Below are positions 9,401 through 17,046 of a stretch of DNA of 64,000 nucleotides, piece after piece (the first letter of the stretch is position 1; each line of letters opens with the position of its first letter). The notes beneath the pieces are model-generated. The model was not told where the DNA came from and did not search any database. It saw nothing but the letters and a program-made list of their open reading frames with translations. The position numbers were made by a program, and so were the translations under genes. Source of the DNA: Phycisphaerae bacterium (GTDB lineage Bacteria > Planctomycetota > Phycisphaerae > Phycisphaerales > UBA1924); the NCBI GenBank assembly GCA_016793805.1, contig JAEUIZ010000022.1:105835-169834 (forward strand), read 5' to 3'.

Positions 9401-10075
9401 GTGATCCTCGCCATCGAGACCAGCAACCCCTCCGCCCGCCCGGACGCCGCGGGCGTCGCGATCCTCAGCCCCGACGGCGGCGTGCGCGCGCTCGAGCCCC
9501 TCCGCCCCATCGACCACCACGACGACGCCCTCCTCGCCTCGATCGACCGCGCCGCCCGCGCCGCCGCAATCTCGCCCCGCGACCTCTCGCTCGTCGCCGT
9601 CTCGATCGGCCCGGGGGGCTACACCGCCCTCCGCATCGCCGTCGCCACCGCCAAACTCATCGCCGAGGCCACGGGCGCACGATGCGTCGGCGTCCCGACG
9701 GCACGTGTCGTCGCCCGCCGCGCTGCGTGCCCTGCGCCCTTCGCCGTCGCCCTCGCCTCCAAGGCCGACACCACCCACCTGACCCGCTTCTCCGGACCGG
9801 GCGACACCACGGGCACAACCGTCGGCATCTCGCGCGCCCACGACCTCGCGGGTCTTGGCATCGCCGCCCTCGTCGCCGATCGCTTCCTGCCCGCGCCCTT
9901 CGCCGACGAGTGCCGCCGACTCGCGCTCGAACTCCATCCGCCGCGGTTCGACCCCATCGCCTGCGCCGAGATCGCCCGCGCCTCCGAGCCGATCGACCCC
10001 GCCGCCCTCCTCCCGATCTACCCGCGCGAGCCCGAGGCCGTCGCCCTCTGGCGCGCCCGCGGCGGGGCGACCTGA
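9401..10075 (+). CDS. tsaB: TsaB, tRNA t6A synthesis accessory protein
   Basis: 224 residues, family length. ASKHA-fold partner of TsaD in making threonylcarbamoyl-adenosine at position 37 of ANN-decoding tRNAs. Seen: N-terminal ILAIETSNPSA, SIGPGGYTALRIAVATAKLIA (TsaB hallmark, usually GPGSFTGLRIG), AFAVALASKAD-like central strand, and C-terminal LLPIYPREPEAV (family LRPVYLR). Start GTG 9401 gives the canonical N terminus; the larger open frame upstream overlaps livF antisense and is rejected. Divergent from livF. Confidence 0.88.
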   Translation: MILAIETSNPSARPDAAGVAILSPDGGVRALEPLRPIDHHDDALLASIDRAARAAAISPRDLSLVAVSIGPGGYTALRIAVATAKLIAEATGARCVGVPTARVVARRAACPAPFAVALASKADTTHLTRFSGPGDTTGTTVGISRAHDLAGLGIAALVADRFLPAPFADECRRLALELHPPRFDPIACAEIARASEPIDPAALLPIYPREPEAVALWRARGGAT

Positions 10076-10396
10076 CTACTCGTCCGCCCGACCCCGAGAT
10101 TCTCCGGCCTCCGCCCCTCCCCTGATCGCTCCTTGCCTTGGGGCCGGGTTGCGGATTCGCGTCCGTCGCTTCCACGCAATGGAGGGAGTGCGCGGCCTGC
10201 GGCAGCCCGGTCCCCTGACATCCGTGGCGCCCCCCCCCCCGTGCGCCGCCCACACCCAAGCCCGCTGCCGCACCAGCGGGTGATCGCGACCCCCATCCGC
10301 TGGGGAATCGCGTACGACCCCCGGGAGCGCACGACTCCCGGGGGTCTCTTCTTTCCACCCCGATCCCGCAAGTCCGCCACTTCCGCTCGCACGCCC
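10076..10396. other. Intergenic region, 321 nt, no gene seen
   Basis: Lies between convergent tsaB and the AsmA-like gene. It holds an 11-C tract (10230-10240), a 7-bp inverted pair CCAGCGG/CCGCTGG (10273-10279 and 10297-10303), and the strong hairpin at 10316-10346. The 240 nt between the tsaB stop and the terminator have room for a small RNA, but I recognise no conserved RNA family in either direction. Confidence 0.6.
10316..10353 (+). terminator. Rho-independent terminator
   Basis: Perfect 12-bp stem GACCCCCGGGAG / CTCCCGGGGGTC (10316-10327 with 10335-10346), 7-nt loop CGCACGA, then TCTTCTTT. The T-rich tail is on the plus strand only, so it ends transcripts coming from tsaB or from an unrecognised RNA between them. 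Confidence 0.8.
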
Positions 10397-12280
10397 CTAC
10401 TTCTTGGGCGGGTCCTGCTTGGGCTGGTCCTTCGCCGGGGGCTTGTCCTTCCCGGGCAACAGGTTCCCCAGCCCGCCCTTGAGTTTGTCCCCCACCTTCT
10501 CCTCCAGCACCTTCGTCGCCTTGTCGGTCGCCTTCTGCGCGGCCTTCTCGGCCTCGCCCCGCGCCCGCGCCGCCAACTCGTTCGCACCCGCCTTCGCCAG
10601 CGCGTCCGCGAACGCCTTCCCGTCAAACTCGATCCGCGGGTCGTCCAGCCGCCCTTTCACCCCGATCGGGAACGCCAGTTCCTTCACCGCCGCCGACCCG
10701 GCCCCGGCCAGCGTCACCGTCGTGTCCCGCACCACCACCGCCAGCGGCAGGTCCACCGCGCCGGTGTCCCCCAGCACGCCCGACAGCGTCGCGTCGATCG
10801 TCCCGCCCTTGATCGGCGCCCCCCCTCCCTGCATCGCCAGCGCGCTCCCGATCAGGTCCGCCGGCAGCCCGCGATACGCCAGCCGCAGCGTGCTCGCCCC
10901 CCCGCCCGCCGAGACGCCCGCCAGCGCCGCGTCGAAGTCCAGCGCGGTATCGCGCGACTTCACCGTCACCCGCGGGCCGCCCGCCACCAGCCACGGCTGC
11001 GTCGACACGTTCTCCAGCCGCACGTCGATCTCGCCCGGCCCAGCCTGCCCGGGAAGCGGGTCCGTCTTCAGCCCCTTCACCTCGACCACCTTCACCAGCA
11101 CCGTCGGCGAGCCCTCAACCAAATGCGTCGCCACCACCTTCGCCCAGCCCTTCTCTCTCGCCTCCCGCGCCAGCCGCTGCCGCAGCGTCTCCTTCGGCTT
11201 CCCCGAGGGGGGGGGCTCCGTCCCCGTTGTCCGCCGACGGTTGATCTCGTCCAGCCAGCGCTTCGCCTGCGCCAGCCGATCCTTCCACGCCTTCGCGTCC
11301 TTCAGGTAATCGTCCAGCGTCTTCTCGTCCGGCTGCTTCGGCGGCGGCGCGGGGGCGGCCCGCAGCAGTCTCCCCGGGATCAGCCGCTTCTGCCCCGTTG
11401 ACGCCGAGTCCGACGCCACCCGGTCCAGCGTGATCCGCTTCCGCAACAGGTCGCGACCGCTCACGTCCGCCGTCAGTTCCTCCGCCCGGAAAATGTCCGT
11501 GTCGAGTCTCGACGGGTCCGCCATCGCCAGCCCGGCGATCGTCAGCCGCCCCGCGCGCACGTCCAGCGACGACTTCCGCACGTCCACCGTCGCCCCGTTG
11601 GCCTCCTCCAGACCCCGCCGCAGCGCCGAGGTCACCAGCGCGTCGCCGAAGAACTGCACCACGACGTAGCACAGCCCCGCCAGCAGCACCGCAAAGACCA
11701 CCCCGATCGGGCGGATCGGGTTCCCGAAGCGACGGTTGATGAGGTCGGCGTACTTCGCCTTGCCCTTGCCCGGGCCGACGAGCAGCCACGACAGCGCCCG
11801 CACCCAGCCCTTGGACGCGAACTTCTTGTACCGCTCCGAGCCGTCCTCGAGCCCGGACATGATCCGCCGGAACCGCCCCACGATCGCGATGACCACCACC
11901 GACCACGCCAGCCCCGCCGCCACCCCGACCACCAGCCCGCCCGTGGTCGCGTAGTGCTCCAGGCCCAGCAGCGCCGTCCCCGGGCCGTTGATCGCCTTCT
12001 TGAACGTCGCCTGCGCCGGCCCCTCCAGGACCTCGACGCCAACCCGGAACGTCACCGGCATCAGCGCCAGCGCCGCCAGCCGCGCCAGCCCCGCCGTCAC
12101 CGCGAACACCGCCAGGTTCGCGTTGAGCACCGCCACCAGCATGAACAGAACCACCACCAGCCCCGGGCCCGCCCAGAACTCCGGCACGAACCCCAGCGCC
12201 GACCCCAGCACGCACGCCATCCCCAGCTGCAACGGCGTCGCCCGGCCTCGAATCGCCTTCCCGATCGATCGAATCAGCAT
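10397..12280 (-). CDS. Large AsmA-like membrane protein with DUF2062-like N terminus
   Basis: 627 residues. Residues 1-160 have several membrane segments and a GMACVLGSALGFVP motif resembling DUF2062/TIGR03546. A further helix follows near 200 (IGVVFAVLLAGLCYVVVQFF), then a long AsmA-like beta-rich part (VDVRKSSLDVRAGRLTIAGL, ITLDRVASDS, DVRLENVSTQPWL, IDATLSGVLGDTG), matching the TIGR03545 type of protein. The two parts are separate adjacent genes in some proteobacteria; here they are fused. C-terminus is Lys/Glu/Ala-rich and Pro-ended. AAGGAG stands 6 nt before the ATG. Role in envelope lipid transport or assembly is inferred only from fold. Confidence 0.7.
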   Translation of the reverse strand: MLIRSIGKAIRGRATPLQLGMACVLGSALGFVPEFWAGPGLVVVLFMLVAVLNANLAVFAVTAGLARLAALALMPVTFRVGVEVLEGPAQATFKKAINGPGTALLGLEHYATTGGLVVGVAAGLAWSVVVIAIVGRFRRIMSGLEDGSERYKKFASKGWVRALSWLLVGPGKGKAKYADLINRRFGNPIRPIGVVFAVLLAGLCYVVVQFFGDALVTSALRRGLEEANGATVDVRKSSLDVRAGRLTIAGLAMADPSRLDTDIFRAEELTADVSGRDLLRKRITLDRVASDSASTGQKRLIPGRLLRAAPAPPPKQPDEKTLDDYLKDAKAWKDRLAQAKRWLDEINRRRTTGTEPPPSGKPKETLRQRLAREAREKGWAKVVATHLVEGSPTVLVKVVEVKGLKTDPLPGQAGPGEIDVRLENVSTQPWLVAGGPRVTVKSRDTALDFDAALAGVSAGGGASTLRLAYRGLPADLIGSALAMQGGGAPIKGGTIDATLSGVLGDTGAVDLPLAVVVRDTTVTLAGAGSAAVKELAFPIGVKGRLDDPRIEFDGKAFADALAKAGANELAARARGEAEKAAQKATDKATKVLEEKVGDKLKGGLGNLLPGKDKPPAKDQPKQDPPKK

Positions 12281-12293
12281 CGCCGTCTCCTTG

Positions 12294-12364
12294 CCCCCCC
12301 CCCCCTCCCCTGCCCCCTCCCTGCCCCCTCCCTGCCCCCTCCCTGCCCCCTCCTTGCCCCCGCG
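12294..12364. repeat. C12 tract plus five 11-nt C-rich tandem repeats
   Basis: A run of 12 C (12294-12305) followed by units of the form TGCCCCCTCCC starting at 12311, 12322, 12333, 12344 and 12355, exact period 11 with the last one altered. Placed just upstream of the start of the AsmA-like gene (its leader on the minus strand would be G-rich). Confidence 0.85.
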
Positions 12365-12428
12365 TTCACAATCCTAGAACAACCTCCGTCCTGCCGTGAC
12401 ACGGGCGCCCCGCCTGCGCGACCGGCCC

Positions 12429-12480
12429 AAGCCTCGGAGAACGCAGATGACGCCGAGGAAACGGAGGAGCGCGGAGGGGA
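12429..12480 (+). repeat. Purine-rich element, copy A
   Basis: AAGCCTCGG..AGAACGCAGATGAC then GAGGAAACGGAGGAGCGCGG. Shares order and most bases with copy B on the opposite strand at 12981-13040, so the two form a long imperfect inverted repeat around the G-tract and VNTR. The wording (AACGCAG..GACGC.GAGG..ACGGAGG) recalls a dispersed repeat I associate with planctomycete and other large genomes, from memory. Confidence 0.55.
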
Positions 12481-12567
12481 GGGGGGGGGTGGGGGGGTGG
12501 GGGGGTGGGGGGGTGGGTCGGGGGGTCGGGGGGTGGGGTGGGGGGTGGGGTGGGGGGTGGGGTGGGG
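12476..12567 (+). repeat. Long G-rich tract, G-quadruplex-capable
   Basis: About 90 nt of G runs (5-9 G) separated by single T, A or TC, in a GGGGGGTGGGG pattern with loose periods of 7-8 nt. Many overlapping G4 motifs are possible on the plus strand. No gene crosses it. Confidence 0.85.
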
Positions 12568-12701
12568 CGAAGCCACGTTCCTCGGGCCAGCAACCATGTA
12601 TTCAGTGTCCCGCCACTCCTTGCCCCCGCATCCAAGCGGCTCCAATCTGGCACCTGTTAGCGCCGATCAAGCCCCCGCCAACGACGGTTCGGCTCCCGCT
12701 C

Positions 12702-12838
12702 GCTCCAATCCGGCTCCCTTTTCCTCCAATCCGGCTCCCTTTTCCTCTAATCCGGCTCCCTTTTCCTCTAATCCGGCTCCCTTTTCCTCCAATCCGGCTC
12801 CCTTTTCCTCTAATCCGGCTCCCTTTTCCTCTAATCCC
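12702..12838. repeat. 21-bp tandem repeat (VNTR), six full copies
   Basis: Unit CCTC[CT]AATCCGGCTCCCTTTT, copies starting 12702 (first base variant), 12723, 12744, 12765, 12786 and 12807, then a partial one to 12838. The C/T variant alternates among copies. Flanks up to about 12890 show decayed copies (GGCTCCCGCTCGCTCC, CATCCGGCTCCGGG), so the array is old at its edges and homogenised in the middle. Length is a multiple of 3, so all frames stay open; I judge it non-coding. Confidence 0.9.
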
Positions 12839-12980
12839 GTCCCCGATCGCTCCGATGTGGCTCCCGAGAACGACCATCCGGCTCCGGGCTGACCCGCCTT
12901 GCCGCTCTGCTCTCTTGCTTCTTTGCTGCCTTTCCGCCTTGCTGCTTTGCCCCCCTCCCCCCCCCTCCCCCTCCCTCCAC

Positions 12981-13040
12981 CCCTCCGCGTTCCTCTGCTC
13001 CCTCCGAGCCCTCTGCGTTCTCTTCGCCGGTCCTAGGCTT
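12981..13040 (-). repeat. Purine-rich element, copy B (inverted)
   Basis: Read on the minus strand: AAGCCTAGG..AGAGAACGCAGAGG, then CTCGGAGGGAGCAGAGG and AACGCGGAGGGG. Inverted counterpart of copy A, with an extra 9-10 nt after AAGCCTAGG. Confidence 0.55.
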
Positions 13041-13063
13041 CCCCGCGCGCCGGGTTGCGCACA

Positions 13064-13083
13064 CCCCCCCCCCCCAAAGGAGA
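13064..13083 (+). promoter_or_regulatory. C12 tract directly before a strong Shine-Dalgarno
   Basis: Twelve C (13064-13075) touch AAAGGAGA (13076-13083), which sits 8 nt before ATG 13092. The Shine-Dalgarno fixes the start of the yceI-like gene. Length changes of the C tract would alter promoter-to-RBS distance or leader folding but not the frame. Confidence 0.6.
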
Positions 13084-13091
13084 CTCCTGTC

Positions 13092-13700
13092 ATGCGTCGA
13101 TTCGTCCCCGTTGCCGGCCTGTCCGCCCTTGTCGCCCTGGCCGCCCTCTCGGGCGCCGCCCCCGCCCCCGCCCCGACCGCCGCGCCCAGCCAGAGCGCCG
13201 ACACCTACACCATCGACCCGGTCCACTCGACCGTGCTCTTCCGCTGCAAGCACCTGAACACGTCGTACTCCTATGGCCGGTTCGACGAGGTGAGCGGGAC
13301 GATCGACTTTGACGACGCCAACCCCGCCTCGTCGTCGCTGACCGTCACGGTGAGCACCAAGAGCGTGAGCACGGCGAACGCGAAGCGCGACGGGCACCTC
13401 CGCTCGGCGGACTTCTTCAGCGCGAGCGAGTTCCCGACCGCGACCTTCAAGAGCAAGTCGTTCGCCAAGGCCGACGGGAACAACTTCGACGTGACCGGCG
13501 ACCTGACGATCAAGGGCGTGACCAGGCCGGTGTCGTTCAAACTCGAGAAGACCGGCGCGGGCAAGGGCCCGGGCGGCCCGATCATCGGGTTTGAGGGCAC
13601 GGTCGCGATCCAGCGGGCCGACTTCGGGATCAACTACATGCCCGACGGCCTGGGGGCCGAGGTGCGGCTGACGTTCTCGTTCGAGGCCGGGAAGAAGTAG
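13092..13700 (+). CDS. YceI-family secreted lipocalin-like protein
   Basis: 202 residues. N-terminal signal peptide (MRRFVPVAGLSALVALAAL, cleavage near AAPAPA), then the YceI fold: YTIDPVHSTVLFRCKHLN, GRFDEVSGTIDFDD, SVSTANAKRDGHLRSADFF, FPTATFKS, DLTIKGVTRPVSF, and FGINYMPDGLGAEVRL. Family members are periplasmic and bind isoprenoid-type lipids; exact ligand unknown. Start fixed by AAAGGAGA. Followed 9 nt later by a membrane-protein gene, so probably co-transcribed. Confidence 0.9.
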   Translation: MRRFVPVAGLSALVALAALSGAAPAPAPTAAPSQSADTYTIDPVHSTVLFRCKHLNTSYSYGRFDEVSGTIDFDDANPASSSLTVTVSTKSVSTANAKRDGHLRSADFFSASEFPTATFKSKSFAKADGNNFDVTGDLTIKGVTRPVSFKLEKTGAGKGPGGPIIGFEGTVAIQRADFGINYMPDGLGAEVRLTFSFEAGKK

Positions 13701-13709
13701 CCCGCGCCC

Positions 13710-14642
13710 ATGCCGATCCTGACCGCCCTCGCCGGCGTCGTCCCCCCGCTGCTGGTTTCGGCCCTGCTGGTGCTGGCGGCGTGGCGGCCGTGGCGCGCGT
13801 CCGCGCCGACCGCCGGCGCGCGCGCCGGGGGGGGGGGAGGGGGGTGGGCGGCGTCGGGTGCGGTCGGGCTGTCGCTGGCCGTCGCGTTCCCGCTGATCAC
13901 CGGCGAACTGTCGCTGCCGCCGCGGACGGCGACGGGGTACCTGCCGTTCATCGGCGCGGCGGCGTGGGTGATCGGTGCGGGATGTTCCACGTGGAACAAG
14001 TCCACGCTCGTGCGCGCGCTGGTGGCCCTGGTCGCGTGCGGTCTGGTGGCGTTCGTGGTGCTGAGGCCGATGCTTCGGCACGCGTGGCCCGGCGCGGGCG
14101 GGTGGTTGCGGGTGGGCGGGCTGGGCGCGGCGGCGGCGGCGGTGTGGGTGGTGCTGGCGCCGCTGGAGGGCGTGGGCGGAAGCGGGAAAGGAGGAGGGAT
14201 GGGAGGGGGGTCGGGAGGGGGGTCGGGCGGGGGGACAGGAGGGGGGGCGCGTGTGAGCCTGGCGCTGTGGGCGGGGTCGGTGGCGGGAGCGGTGATGCTG
14301 CTGCTGGCCGAGTCGGCGTCCTTGGCGCAGGCGGCGGGGTCGGTGGCGGTGGGGCTTGGGGTGCTGGTGGTGGTGTCGTGGTGGAGGCCGGTGCTGGCGG
14401 TGGGGGCAGGGGCGGCGGGGGCGTGGTCGATGGCGATGGGCGGGGTGCTGCTGGCGGGGCACGCGTACGCGGGGACGCCGCCGGGGGTGGCGTCGGTGGT
14501 GCTGGTGCTGGTGTCGCCGCTGGCGGCGTGGGCGGGGCGCGTGGGGTTGGTGTCGCGTCGTCCCGGGTGGCAGGGGACGCTGGCGACGACGGCGCTGGCG
14601 GGGGCGGTCGGCGGTGCGGGGGCGGCGCTGGCGGCGGCTTGA
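13710..14642 (+). CDS. Hypothetical polytopic membrane protein with Gly-rich linker
   Basis: 310 residues with about eight hydrophobic segments; family not recognised. Between the fourth and fifth segments is a linker made of GGGSGGGSGGGTGGG, and after the first segment is a Gly6 run encoded in part by an 11-G tract (13827-13837). Sits between the yceI-like gene and argR on the same strand, ending just before the argR operator. Strong third-position G/C bias, as in argR-argF, supports coding. An overlapping +1 frame is also long but is Gly/Arg-rich filler. Confidence 0.6.
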   Translation: MPILTALAGVVPPLLVSALLVLAAWRPWRASAPTAGARAGGGGGGWAASGAVGLSLAVAFPLITGELSLPPRTATGYLPFIGAAAWVIGAGCSTWNKSTLVRALVALVACGLVAFVVLRPMLRHAWPGAGGWLRVGGLGAAAAAVWVVLAPLEGVGGSGKGGGMGGGSGGGSGGGTGGGARVSLALWAGSVAGAVMLLLAESASLAQAAGSVAVGLGVLVVVSWWRPVLAVGAGAAGAWSMAMGGVLLAGHAYAGTPPGVASVVLVLVSPLAAWAGRVGLVSRRPGWQGTLATTALAGAVGGAGAALAAA

Positions 14643-14671
14643 CATGAGTATTCACTGATCGAATACTCATG
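14643..14671 (+). promoter_or_regulatory. ArgR operator (perfect palindrome) overlapping the argR -10
   Basis: Perfect 11-bp inverted repeat CATGAGTATTC / GAATACTCATG (14643-14653 and 14661-14671), spacer ACTGATC. It ends 2 nt before ATG 14674. AATACT (14662-14667) is 6 nt before the ATG, so the right arm contains the presumed leaderless -10. Half-sites with TATTC/GAATA resemble ARG boxes (TGAAT..ATTCA) but spacing differs from E. coli. Best reading: autoregulatory site for ArgR controlling argRCBF. Confidence 0.75.
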
Positions 14672-14673
14672 CG

Positions 14674-15132
14674 ATGACGACGCGGTCGCACAGGCACGAG
14701 CGGATCCGCCGGGAGATCGTGGCGGGCGGGGTGGCGAGCCAGGAGGACCTGGCGCGGCGTCTGCGGGCGGCGGGGATCCGCGCGACGCAGGCGACGCTCT
14801 CGCGTGACCTTCGGACGCTGGGGGCGGTGAAGGGCCCGCGGGGCTACGCGCTGCCGGGCGAGGAGTCGGCGCCGGAGCCGGCGCGGAGCGGGGCGTTGGC
14901 GGAGGCGTTGCGGTCGTTCCTGGTCTCGGCGGAGGCCGGGGGGAACCTCGCGGTGCTTCGGACGGGACCGGGGCGGGCGCAGGCGCTCGCGCTGGAGATT
15001 GATCGGGCGTCGCTGGCGGGTGTGGTGGGGACGGTGGCCGGGGACGACACGGTGTTCGTGGCGTCGCGCACGGCGCGGGAGGCGGAGCGGTTGTGCCGAC
15101 GGTTCCGGTCGTTGGGGGGGATTCATCGATGA
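14674..15132 (+). CDS. argR: ArgR, arginine repressor
   Basis: 152 residues, family length. N-terminal winged helix ([20 protein letters not shown], then [17 protein letters not shown] with the recognition helix), linker, and C-terminal arginine-binding/hexamerisation domain including [12 protein letters not shown] (family GTIAGDDTIL). Controls arginine genes with arginine as co-repressor. No Shine-Dalgarno; -10-like AATACT at 6 nt. Its TGA overlaps the argC ATG (ATGA, 15129-15132), so repressor and biosynthetic genes form one unit. Confidence 0.93.
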   Translation: MTTRSHRHERIRREIVAGGVASQEDLARRLRAAGIRATQATLSRDLRTLGAVKGPRGYALPGEESAPEPARSGALAEALRSFLVSAEAGGNLAVLRTGPGRAQALALEIDRASLAGVVGTVAGDDTVFVASRTAREAERLCRRFRSLGGIHR

Positions 15133-16205
15133 GCGTGCCGGTTGTGGTGGTGGGCGCGACGGGGTATAGCGGCGCGGAACTGGTCGAGGTGATCCTCGGG
15201 CATCCGTCGGCGCACCTGGTCGGACTGTTCGGCTCGTCGCGTCGGGCCGAGGGCGAGGCGTCGATGGGGGAGATGTTCCCGCGGCTTCGAGGCCGGGTGG
15301 AGTTGCCGATCCGGCCCGCGGAGGTGGGGGCGATCCTGGAGTTGGGCCCGCGGGCGGTGTTCCTGGCGACGCCGCACGAGGCGAGCATCGAGTTGGCGGC
15401 GGGGCTGCTGCGTTCATCGGGGAGCGGCGCGACCCGTGGCGGCGCGGTGGTGTTCGATCTGTCGGGGGCGTTCCGGCTGCGGCCGGCGTCGCTGTACCCG
15501 AGGTATTACGGGTTCGAGCACGAGCATCCGGAGTTGCTGGAGTGGGCGGTGTACGGGCTGCCGGAGGCGAACCGGGCGGCGATCGCGGGGGCGGAACTGG
15601 TGGCGGTGCCCGGGTGCTATCCGACGTCGGCGATCATCCCCTTGCGGGCGCTGTCGCGGGCGGGGGTGCTGTCGGGCGCGGGGCGTGTGGTGGTGGATTC
15701 GATCAGCGGGGTGAGCGGGGCGGGGCGCACGGCGGCGGTGAAGTCGCTGTTCTGCGAGGTGAGCGTGCAGGCGTACAACGTGATGCGGCATCGGCACAAC
15801 CCGGAGATCGACCTGCAGAGCGGGGTGCGGACGGTGTTCACGCCGCACCTGGGGCCGTATGACCGCGGGATCGTCTCGACGATGCACGCGGAGGTGGGGG
15901 CGGAATGGACGTGGGAGCGAGTGGGCGCGGTGCTGCGCGAGGCGTACGGGCGTGAGCCGTTCGTGCGCTTGATGCCGAGCGGGACGTGGCCGAGCGTGGC
16001 GGGAGTGCGAGGGACGAACTACTGCGACATCGGGTGGGCGGTGGAGGAGGTGGCGGAAGGGCCGAGGCACCTGGTGGTGAGCAGCGCGATCGACAACCTG
16101 CTCAAAGGGGCGGCGGGGCAGGCGGTGCAGTGCATGAATATTCGGTTCGGGCTGGGGGAGACATCGGGCCTGCTCGGGCGGGGCGTGCCGGGAGGAGGGG
16201 CGTGA
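15129..16205 (+). CDS. argC: ArgC, N-acetyl-gamma-glutamyl-phosphate reductase
   Basis: 358 residues; third step of arginine synthesis, NADPH-dependent. Seen: [16 protein letters not shown] dinucleotide motif, [25 protein letters not shown] with the catalytic Cys, [15 protein letters not shown] with the catalytic His region, [12 protein letters not shown], and the C-terminal [18 protein letters not shown] 15129 chosen for the ATGA overlap with argR and the canonical N terminus; an upstream in-frame start would lie inside argR. Overlaps argB by GTGA. Confidence 0.95.
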   Translation: MSVPVVVVGATGYSGAELVEVILGHPSAHLVGLFGSSRRAEGEASMGEMFPRLRGRVELPIRPAEVGAILELGPRAVFLATPHEASIELAAGLLRSSGSGATRGGAVVFDLSGAFRLRPASLYPRYYGFEHEHPELLEWAVYGLPEANRAAIAGAELVAVPGCYPTSAIIPLRALSRAGVLSGAGRVVVDSISGVSGAGRTAAVKSLFCEVSVQAYNVMRHRHNPEIDLQSGVRTVFTPHLGPYDRGIVSTMHAEVGAEWTWERVGAVLREAYGREPFVRLMPSGTWPSVAGVRGTNYCDIGWAVEEVAEGPRHLVVSSAIDNLLKGAAGQAVQCMNIRFGLGETSGLLGRGVPGGGA

Positions 16206-16993
16206 GCGGGATGGTGGTGAAGATCGGTGGCGCCGGGGTGGACTCGCCGCACGAGTCCGGGGCGCTGTGGCGTGCGCTGGAGCGGGCGCATGCGGCGAGC
16301 GCGGGGCGGCTGGTGCTGGTGCATGGGGGCGGGCGGGCGGTGGACGAGCACCTCGCACGGCTGGGGATCGTCAGCGAACGTCGCGAGGGGATTCGGATCA
16401 CGTCGGAGGCGGAGATCGGCGAGGTCGTGGCGGTGCTGGCGGGACGGGTGAACAAGGCGGTGGTGGGCGCGATCCACGCGACGACGACGCTGCGGGCGGT
16501 GGGCCTGTGCCTGGGCGACGGGCGGATGCTGGAGTCGGTGAAGCACGACGGGTTCGGATTCGATCCCGGGCGCGTGGGGCGGGTGGTGGGCGGCGACGCG
16601 GCGGTGGTGTCGCTGCTGATGCGAGAGGGCTACCTGCCGGTGCTCTCGACGATCGGGATGGACGCGGGCGGGCGGGCGCTGAACATCAACGGGGACGAGG
16701 GGGCGGCGGGACTGGCGCGGGCGCTGGGCGCGCGGTCTCTGGTGCTGTTGACGGACGTGCCGGGGGTGAGGGACGAGGCGGGCCGCGTGATGCCGATGCT
16801 GCGTGCGGGGGAGATCGCGGGGCTGGTGGAGCGTGGGGTGATCCACGGCGGGATGATCCCGAAGGTTCGAGCGGCGGCGGAGGCGGCGCGGGCGGCGGGA
16901 GTGCCGGCGACGATCGCGGGCTGGAACGACCCGGAGGACCTGGTTCGGCTTGCGCAAGGCGAGGCGGTGGGGACGCGGGTGGTGGCGGAGTGA
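16202..16993 (+). CDS. argB: ArgB, acetylglutamate kinase
   Basis: 263 residues of the amino-acid-kinase fold. Phosphorylates N-acetylglutamate, second step of the acetylated pathway. Seen: VVKIGGAGVDS, LVLVHGGGRAVDEHLARLGI (substrate Gly loop), GRVNKAVVGAIH, NINGDEGAAGLA, LVLLTDVPGV, and GVIHGGMIPKVRAA (family GGM.PKV). GTG 16202 is chosen for the 4-nt overlap with the argC stop; an in-frame ATG lies three codons later. Confidence 0.92.
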   Translation: MSGMVVKIGGAGVDSPHESGALWRALERAHAASAGRLVLVHGGGRAVDEHLARLGIVSERREGIRITSEAEIGEVVAVLAGRVNKAVVGAIHATTTLRAVGLCLGDGRMLESVKHDGFGFDPGRVGRVVGGDAAVVSLLMREGYLPVLSTIGMDAGGRALNINGDEGAAGLARALGARSLVLLTDVPGVRDEAGRVMPMLRAGEIAGLVERGVIHGGMIPKVRAAAEAARAAGVPATIAGWNDPEDLVRLAQGEAVGTRVVAE

Positions 16994-17046
16994 GGCGAGC
17001 GACTCGCAAGGGGCGTGAGCCTCCTCGAGCGCGGATCGGAACGGAC

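Larger units (their letters stand above)
12281..13091. other. Repeat-filled non-coding island, 811 nt
   Basis: No convincing gene. Contents in order: 11-nt C-rich tandem repeat, purine-rich element copy A, long G-rich tract, 21-bp tandem repeat, pyrimidine-rich spacer (GCTGCTTTGCC type), inverted copy of element A, 12-C tract, then the yceI-like Shine-Dalgarno. Open frames through it are low-complexity in all frames (for example repeated RLPFPLI or GSRIRGK) and change with the repeats, so I treat them as spurious. Confidence 0.7.

Noticed and set aside
12602..13204. 200-codon minus-strand open frame with GSRI[RG]GK repeats
   Set aside because: Comes from the 21-bp VNTR and flanking simple sequence, overlaps the yceI-like gene, and no RBS or signal peptide was seen. 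All frames of this array are open because the unit is a multiple of 3.
12831..15417. Minus-strand open frames of 584 and 604 codons opposite yceI-like, membrane-protein and argR genes
   Set aside because: Pro/Arg/His low-complexity translations antisense to genes with clear motifs.
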